DNA from: Saksenaea vasiformis B4078
Lineage: Eukaryota > Mucoromycota > Mucoromycetes > Mucorales > Saksenaeaceae
Direction: 5' to 3'
NCBI GenBank assembly: GCA_000697055.1
Contig: JNDT01001155.1
Location: 1-40,446 of the forward strand
DNA length: 40,446 nt
This document shows, piece by piece, positions 34,754 to 40,446 of the stretch (its first letter is position 1; each line of letters opens with the position of its first letter). The notes beneath the pieces are model-generated. The model was not told the origin of the DNA. It did no database searches and saw only the letters and a list, made by a program, of their open reading frames with translations. Both the position numbers and the translations under genes were made by a program.

Positions 34754-37012
34754 ATGGCGAAACCTTCTTTCAACAAATTCATCCACGAGAATAAAACCAA
34801 CATTGCCACGTGGTCTGTTGAACTTTCAAGAAGCAATAGCCCGAGTATACTGCAAGGGATATGGTGGGAGAAGTACAAAGCTGCGTACATCAAACTCAAA
34901 CCGGGTTCAGCAGGGTAAAGAAGAAAAGCGAGAGAGTAATGCACCGTGCTTCAGGCTCATTTTCTTTCTTGTTGTGTGCAGCCCAAGAAAGCGCAAGTAC
35001 AACGAAACTATTTGGAACGATATTATGGTGACTTTAAATCGAAGAGTAAGTTGTTTGCTCTGGTCTAGGCGCATCGTGGCATCTTGTCGTGTGAGATTTG
35101 AAATTAACATTTTGCACGCATTATAGAGAACCTTGAAGGAAACGTACCAGGAAAGAAGTCTTGAACTTCTCACTGTTGCTGGAGACGTAGGAACAAATGA
35201 AGCTAGGTTGCTATTTGGTCTCTCTGGCTCTGGCTCTGGCTCTATCCCCGCACGTATTTCTCCCGCCGCCACTCCCTCCTGTGATATGAACGACGGTTCC
35301 GCCGCTTCTACACCTGTCACGCATGATCAAGACGCGTCTGCTCCTGTTATGCGTGGCCAATACACGCCTGCTCCTGCTGCCCACACCTTAGACACGTTGG
35401 AGTCATGTGCTATGAAGAAGGTAAACTCTATTCAAATTGTCATCCAGCATAATTTTATCCAATACATTCCTCTGTCTAATGCATTTCTATGTAGTTATTG
35501 GGCCGTATTAATGATCAAGAAAAGACAAGTGTTGCAGTTCTGATGACACGTGGCCAAACGGTGAAAGAAAGGATGATCAACCATGCGATCGAACTGATTC
35601 AAAAAGGAAGACTGACAGAAAACGAAATGGAATTGCTCAAGTAAGGAGATCCTGTTGCTAATTTAAAAAAAAAAGAAAGTATTTATATATAAGTTCTTGC
35701 TTAATTTTTTTAGACTGCTGATGTCGAGTACTGTTAATGTGCTTGACGACACGCTGTTTTCTATGATGCAAAAGGTTCTCAGCCCAGGCCAATTGGCGTA
35801 CCTAGAGGGGCCTGAAAGGCACTGGCAAGGCATGGATCTACCTACGCGTGCGTTGCTTGATGATATTGTAGATAATTGGTAAGAGTCATAGGAAGCACCT
35901 GGGATCTATCCGATTATTCATAACAACAACGAGCCCTTAGCTAACAAATATGTCGGGGTTGATAGTAATGATACGGACTCTATGCTGCTGAAAATACAAG
36001 AAGAAAAGACGAATCTGATAAGGCGCAAAGAGCGTATATCTGATACGTACAATATGCTTAACATATTGGAAACAGCGTAAGGAACCACGGCAGGCCATGC
36101 AATTATCGATTTCTCCTTTTAAAAAAAATAGCTCATGGCTTATTTCATAGAATCAATTACTTTGATATCAAGCTATGTCAGAATGCCTCAGAAACTACAT
36201 TTTATCGACGATTTGCAATACTGCTAGACTACGTCTTATCTGGATTAGATATCAACATGCACGAGTAAGCATTTCACGTAGTTCTGTCTTGGATTCACGA
36301 AAGTTATCGTTATCTCATTATGTTTTCATTTTCTTTCTTAGTGGCGAAGCAGTGGCAGAGGCCACGAAAATGGAGATGCAACGGAACGGTTATGATGTGA
36401 GCAACACATTTGGACGCAAAATCGACCTGCTGCTCAAAATCAAAGAAAACACTATTGAACTTTGCTCGAATGAATGGAAGTCCAACAACACCAAGTATAT
36501 GAAGATCCGTCAGCAAAGTAAAAACATACGGTCCAATTGCGCGATACTGAACAGTCTTCATATAATGAGTGGCAGCTCTGTCAAGGAGCTCATGGCATTG
36601 GATATGACTGGTAAGTGAAATGGGAGTGGGGTATCGTGCTGGGTAATTAGCACTTAGCTAAGATGTAACTTTTTTTTTTGCCATAGGCGCCACGGGGTAT
36701 ATCTATCTTCTGGAGCTCAAGGGCGATGTTTTCATTGCGTCGCCAATTGAGGCGATCCTTCTGCCACAAGAACCTTCGGATCTCAAGCTATTCAAACAAA
36801 CTATTGAAACACTATTTGTATGGCGCAATTTCTTGGATGGCTTGGCGAAGACGATGAAAACTTCACAAACGGCGTGCTCGTTAAAGGATACGGTTCGGAA
36901 GCGGCGCGCTCCCGCTAACACTGACTCGGAGCATATCACTGAACTTCCATCTGTCTTTTTTACACCCAGAAACAAGCGCACAAGAGAAAACCCATCACAT
37001 AATAATAGATAG
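34754..37012 (+). pseudogene. lineage-specific multi-exon gene with two in-frame stops
   Basis: Eight exons join in phase: 34754-34914, 34982-35045, 35127-35420, 35495-35640, 35714-36076, 36151-36264, 36342-36610 and 36687-37012, about 578 codons. Exon 5 carries TAA at 35880-35882 and TAG at 35889-35891. The coding sequence before (LPTRALLDDIVDNW) and after (YPIIHNNNEPLANKYVG) is in the same frame. The protein has a basic PRKRKY motif, an SG-repeat linker, a block GRKIDLLLKIKE...IELCSNEWK...QQSKNIR, and GYIYLLELKGDVF near the end, then a basic tail. I associate this pattern with expanded hypothetical families of Mucorales. The function is unknown. It could be a recent pseudogene, or an in-frame intron may have been missed. 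The first Met is tentative. Confidence 0.6.
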
Positions 37013-39209
37013 CAACAGAAGTATCATTCCCGGGCGCCTTTCCTCCACTTCATCCACACTTTCTTATTTCATGCCCAAAAAAATCAGCCACCTTGCTTTT
37101 CCCCGTTGTAGATAGCCTATAGTGATTTGCAAATGTATATCCTCGTTAAAAATAAGACGTACTCTTGATGATTCATGTATGTCTGTCTCATGTGTAACGT
37201 CAAGCATGTACAGTTGACATTTGAAGAACATTTAAGCAACGGTACAGAAGGCTCCAGTTGATCTTTTTTTTCACACATATCAAATGTTCGCGGCGCCAAA
37301 GGTTACCCCTGCATGGCTTACCCGTATCTACTGGATCTCGGCCCTGCTTGCCAAAAAAAAAAAGTTTTATGCTGCTGTATCGTAGTGTTACAACCAGATA
37401 CACCAAACATCATCTTGCTACATCCTGTTGTTGCTTACGAAATGCAATAACGTGCCGATAATTTCAATAATATCGATAAGAAGCCGAAATTTGGCGCGGC
37501 TGTTTGACATCGTATATCTCAGCAACTCTTCTTGAAAAGAGGTGCATAAAAATGATACACGCCTCCTATCCAAGATAATCAAAAACAACAAAGATGTTCA
37601 GCTTGTTTCTACAATGAAAAAAGCACGGCTGCCTACGGGCCCTCCCCACAAAAAGGACCAACCAGCATACTGGGAACGTACTTGAGTGAATCTGTCCAGT
37701 CTGCTGCGCCAAATCGACGAACTCTGCCATTCAGCAAATTATTTTCCTCTCAGACAACAAAGAGCACAGCCATCCACCCTCAGACCTGTCAAGCTGTTGA
37801 TGTAGCCCCTACTCACTTTCATCCCATCTTTTTCGCTTCCACTTTTTCATCTCCATTATTCCCTTTATTTTCCTCCACTATTTCTACTGTTTAGTTACTC
37901 TCACTTCCACCTTATTCACTTCTCTCTTAACTGTTTTAAGGGTTTTTCCTTTCAATCTCCTTTCTCAGAACTGGCTAGAGCGGACATGCCTAATGGGGAA
38001 GCGCTCACAGGCTTAACAATAAGATCAGGTTTTCATCCACAGCCGCAGCCATCAGCCAATAAGAAGGAAGAAAGCGAGTAGATAAGTTTGGACATATGAA
38101 CAAAGGGACGGTAACAGAACGTTATATTAGTTCGTTGACGGTCGCAATAGATGAAATTGATACGTACCCGCACGCGAAAGATTGTACTCAGTCATGGATA
38201 ATGCCCCTACCCAAACCTCTGAAGAGATAGACAAGTGCATCACATCCTGAAATTATTTATGTGCTTATTTTCCTTTGTGTTCTTCTGAGCTTTCGATGAT
38301 CGAATAGAATTATTCGAACATCGAAAGCAAAGCGCAACAAACTCTTTGCAAAAGGAAATCTTCACGACTCAAATCGGTGTAACGTCCAATAGCCTGAGGA
38401 TGGTGATCTTAAAGTTTTTGTTTGACATTCTCACAAATGCTTGAACAAGTGTTGTAACAAATGAGCCCTGAAAACTTACCTAGGTAGACCTTAGATCCGT
38501 TCATCGGGATGAAAGCAACGTTTGTAACAGTAATATCAATAACAATCATAGTACTTTTGGACAGGTCATTCATTTTTGGTAGGAAAAAAGGGTAGCTCAG
38601 ACCAACAAAGATGGGATTACATTGAAAATAACACAATACGAAACGGTAAGAGAGCGAGCGAGACCAAGTATAACATTTATGCTTTATTGATTGAAAGCAT
38701 TCACGTTTATACCAAGTGACCTATTGTTCATTTATCTAGCTAGCGAACATTAATCGTAAGTTGCTTTGGTATAGATCGCATAGATGGATATAGATCCATA
38801 TCCATATATGTCAGCATTATACTGAAAGTTAAGACCGAAACTATGTCATTCATAATAAGGACAGGCGCGTAAACGACCGTGATCATCTCTTACTACTCCA
38901 AAATAAGGAGAGTCTCAAAGTATTTCCTGTCTGCATCCAAACAACCGAAATACATGGTTACCTGACAGACGTTAAACAATAATCTCGATCTCTAGAGAGT
39001 CGGTAAAGCGCATTGCAAAGAAATTGGTAAAACGCAATATGTGTAGGACTAGAGTGTAATATCTATTTATGTCAGTATGGCGGTTTGGATCATGCGTGAA
39101 ACAGAACGGTTCGAGCACATACAGGAAAGGACATGACACCCTCTTTCTCACTTTACTCACCCGTTTTCCCACATCTTATTTTCACACTCACGTTTGTTCT
39201 CCCTTTGCA
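37013..39209. other. gene-poor interval with hairpin
   Basis: About 2.2 kb without a recognisable gene. ORFs at 37682-37894 and 38409-38636 show no features. The interval contains the inverted repeat at 38289-38328. A pyrimidine-rich leader precedes the ORF at 39210. Confidence 0.45.
38289..38328. repeat. near-perfect 18-bp inverted repeat (hairpin)
   Basis: Left arm 38289-38306 (GCTTTCGATGATCGAATA) and right arm 38311-38328 pair over 18 positions with one mismatch. The loop is GAAT. There is no oligo-T tract beside it. Confidence 0.85.
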
Positions 39210-39419
39210 ATGGGACGAAAAAGAGCATTGCAAGTCGATGATGATCGCCCAAGGACGAAGCAAGTTTTGACAATATCCAGCAGGGAAGAAGGCAAGCAAG
39301 CTTTGGTAGATGCAATCATGAGATACATTGCTGCACAAGCAACAAAGGATCCTGACCATGGCAAGCTCAAGTCTGACCTCCTGAAACGCAAGGGCTTACC
39401 CAAAGGATTGCTGCGCTAA
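39210..39419 (+). CDS. small basic protein of unknown function
   Basis: ATG at 39210 follows a 70-nt pyrimidine-rich leader like those of other genes in the window. It encodes 69 aa with a basic start (MGRKRALQVDDDRPRTK), a central amphipathic helix (GKQALVDAIMRYIAAQATK) and a basic end (LLKRKGLPKGLLR). There is no transmembrane segment. I do not recognise it; the basic termini and helix suggest a nucleic-acid or protein-binding peptide. Confidence 0.5.
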   Translation: MGRKRALQVDDDRPRTKQVLTISSREEGKQALVDAIMRYIAAQATKDPDHGKLKSDLLKRKGLPKGLLR

Positions 39420-39597
39420 AATCGACCAGAAAAATTCCATGGAAGATTTTTAAAGTCCTTTTCGTTTATGGACATCTGCATCGCCTTGCGTTGCTATTCA
39501 GACATCACTGACCAAAGTATCTTTTAAGCTCGCAACTCGACCTGTTCATTACTCACAATGCCCATGCAATGACTGTGTGAGGCGGCGGCTCCCGTCA

Positions 39598-39861
39598 TTA
39601 TGACGTTTGAAAACATCGTAAATGTGGAAACAAAAGAGGAAAGAATATTTTTACTAATGTCTGCCAACTTTTTGCTATCTTTGCTGCTTGGTTTGCTTTG
39701 TTGTCTTGTTTTCCCTGCGTTATCTTATCTCTTATTTGCGATATTCTTTTTCCCCAACTTCCGACATCATTTTCATTAATATCCGTTTTCCATTCCGGAA
39801 TAAAGTGTATGTTGTGAAACTTAACCACCACACGTAGATCCAATAAGTTGCGGTTCAAGTC
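39598..39861 (-). CDS. terminal exon of unrecognised gene
   Basis: An excellent acceptor (branch-like GTTAACAC, polypyrimidine tract, CATATAG ending at 39862) precedes an 88-codon frame ending in TAA at 39598. The encoded segment has LLDLRVVVKFHNI, a tryptophan-rich middle and FPLLFPHLRCF near the end. No upstream exon was found before the 22-bp repeat array at 39979, so the gene may be cut by the transposon or may continue elsewhere. Confidence 0.35.
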   Translation of the reverse strand, partial: DLNRNLLDLRVVVKFHNIHFIPEWKTDINENDVGSWGKRISQIRDKITQGKQDNKANQAAKIAKSWQTLVKIFFPLLFPHLRCFQTS

Positions 39862-39978
39862 CTATATGGAAAGGGAAAAAAGTGTTAACGAAATCGTGGA
39901 CCGATTCCTCGAAAATAGCGTCAAATTTCACAGGAATAACAGGATTTCGAGGTCAATTTCGGCTGACTGAAATATTTT

Positions 39979-40095
39979 TTCGTGCAGCTCACAAACTAAA
40001 TTCGTGCGCATCACAAAGTAATTTCGTACATATCACAAACTAAATCCGTGTGTATCACAGAATAAATTCGTGTGTATCGCAAAGCAAATTCGTGT
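39979..40095. repeat. 22-bp tandem repeats upstream of Tc1-like transposase
   Basis: Five full units (39979-40000, 40001-40022, 40023-40044, 40045-40066, 40067-40088) plus seven bases of a sixth. The consensus is TTCGTGYGYATCACAAACTAAA. The units differ at a few positions but the length is exactly 22 bp throughout. Confidence 0.92.
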
Positions 40096-40217
40096 CTTGA
40101 TAGTTGATATCTGTTTAATTAGTTTCGGACAGTGCAGAATATATAAAGTCGTTGATTCCTTGTATCTTACTGTCTATTATCTATTGCTATCCTTGTTTTC
40201 ACCACGTATCATTCAAC

Positions 40218-40446
40218 ATGCCTCGTCAACATCAAGAGAAAAAGACTTATGCCAAAATTCCTCTCAGTGACAGAGAGAAGCTTGTTGAGATGGTGCTCGA
40301 TCAAGATATCTCAGTCCCAGAAGCTGCCAGACGCTTGCGGATCGCGACGCAGACTGCCCGAGACATTCTCAATCGCTTCCGTGACCACGGTCGCCTGGAG
40401 GACCTTCCACGCGGAGGAAGAAGGAACTGCAGATTGCTCGAAGAAC
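40218..40446 (+). mobile_element. Tc1/mariner-type transposase, N-terminal part (runs off edge)
   Basis: ATG at 40218 opens a frame that is still open at the window end (76 codons). It encodes a helix-turn-helix of the paired-like type used by Tc1/mariner transposases to bind terminal repeats: SDREKLVEMVLDQ, then SVPEAARRLRIATQTARDIL and a linker rich in GR (DLPRGGRR). The DDE catalytic domain would lie beyond the window. An array of 22-bp repeats lies about 120 bp upstream and may be its subterminal binding region. It appears intact as far as seen. Confidence 0.8.

Noticed and set aside
39852..39862. GGTTCAAGTCC resembling a tRNA B box
   Set aside because: No A box, acceptor stem or anticodon arm fits around it, and it coincides with a good splice acceptor region on the other strand.
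1..40446. CRISPR arrays, bacterial operons or Shine-Dalgarno sites
   Set aside because: The genes are spliceosomal-intron eukaryotic genes; the tandem repeats found have no spacers.

Overview
The window looks like nuclear DNA from an early-diverging fungus, most likely Mucoromycota (Mucorales-like). The reasons are short introns (about 45-65 nt) that break genes into many exons with GTAAG-type donors and YAG acceptors, pyrimidine-rich 5' leaders, a multi-exon family I associate with Mucorales, a SWIM-finger gene, a MATA-type HMG-box factor and several decayed transposons. Exon chains were built by hand: each called exon keeps reading frame across its splice sites and ends at a stop unless stated otherwise.

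Layout. 1-594: 3' end of a SWIM zinc-finger gene (+). 877-1813: membrane-anchored expansin-like DPBB protein (+). About 1.8-4.3 kb: poorly coding, with a 41-bp tandem duplication and two orphan exon-like stretches. 4386-7966: RhoGEF (DH-PH) with a proline/glutamine-rich tail (-). 8981-12206: a broken multi-exon gene with two MACPF-like segments followed by Sel1 repeats (-). 13063-16069: CC2D1/Lgd homologue with an added UBA domain (-). 17072-19536: NOP8/NOL8 ribosome-biogenesis factor with 13 exons (+). 19831-20701: HMG-box transcription factor (+). 20954-22843: archaeal-type cofactor-independent phosphoglycerate mutase (-), head-to-head with a CMC1-like CX9C mitochondrial protein (22939-23354, +), which converges on HPRT (23433-24316, -).

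From about 24.3 kb onward the region is accessory in character. It holds a DDE-transposase-like relic (26460-28229, -), a decayed copy of a lineage-specific gene (29003-29480, -), a degenerate Ty3/gypsy element (about 29872-34013, -), a fuller relative of that lineage-specific gene carrying two in-frame stops (34754-37012, +), an 18-bp-arm hairpin (38289-38328), a small basic ORF (39210-39419, +), a terminal exon of an unknown gene (39598-39861, -), and a 22-bp tandem repeat array in front of a Tc1/mariner-type transposase that runs off the right edge (40218-40446, +).

The housekeeping block (13-24.3 kb) covers endosomal ESCRT control, ribosome assembly, glycolysis, cytochrome oxidase assembly and purine salvage. 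These genes show no sign of joint function beyond the shared 95-bp promoter of the mutase and CMC1 genes. The most unusual items are the broken MACPF-like/Sel1 locus, the related lineage-specific loci either side of the Ty3 relic, the UBA-bearing Lgd homologue, the apgM-type mutase, and the 22-bp repeats beside the Tc1-like transposase.
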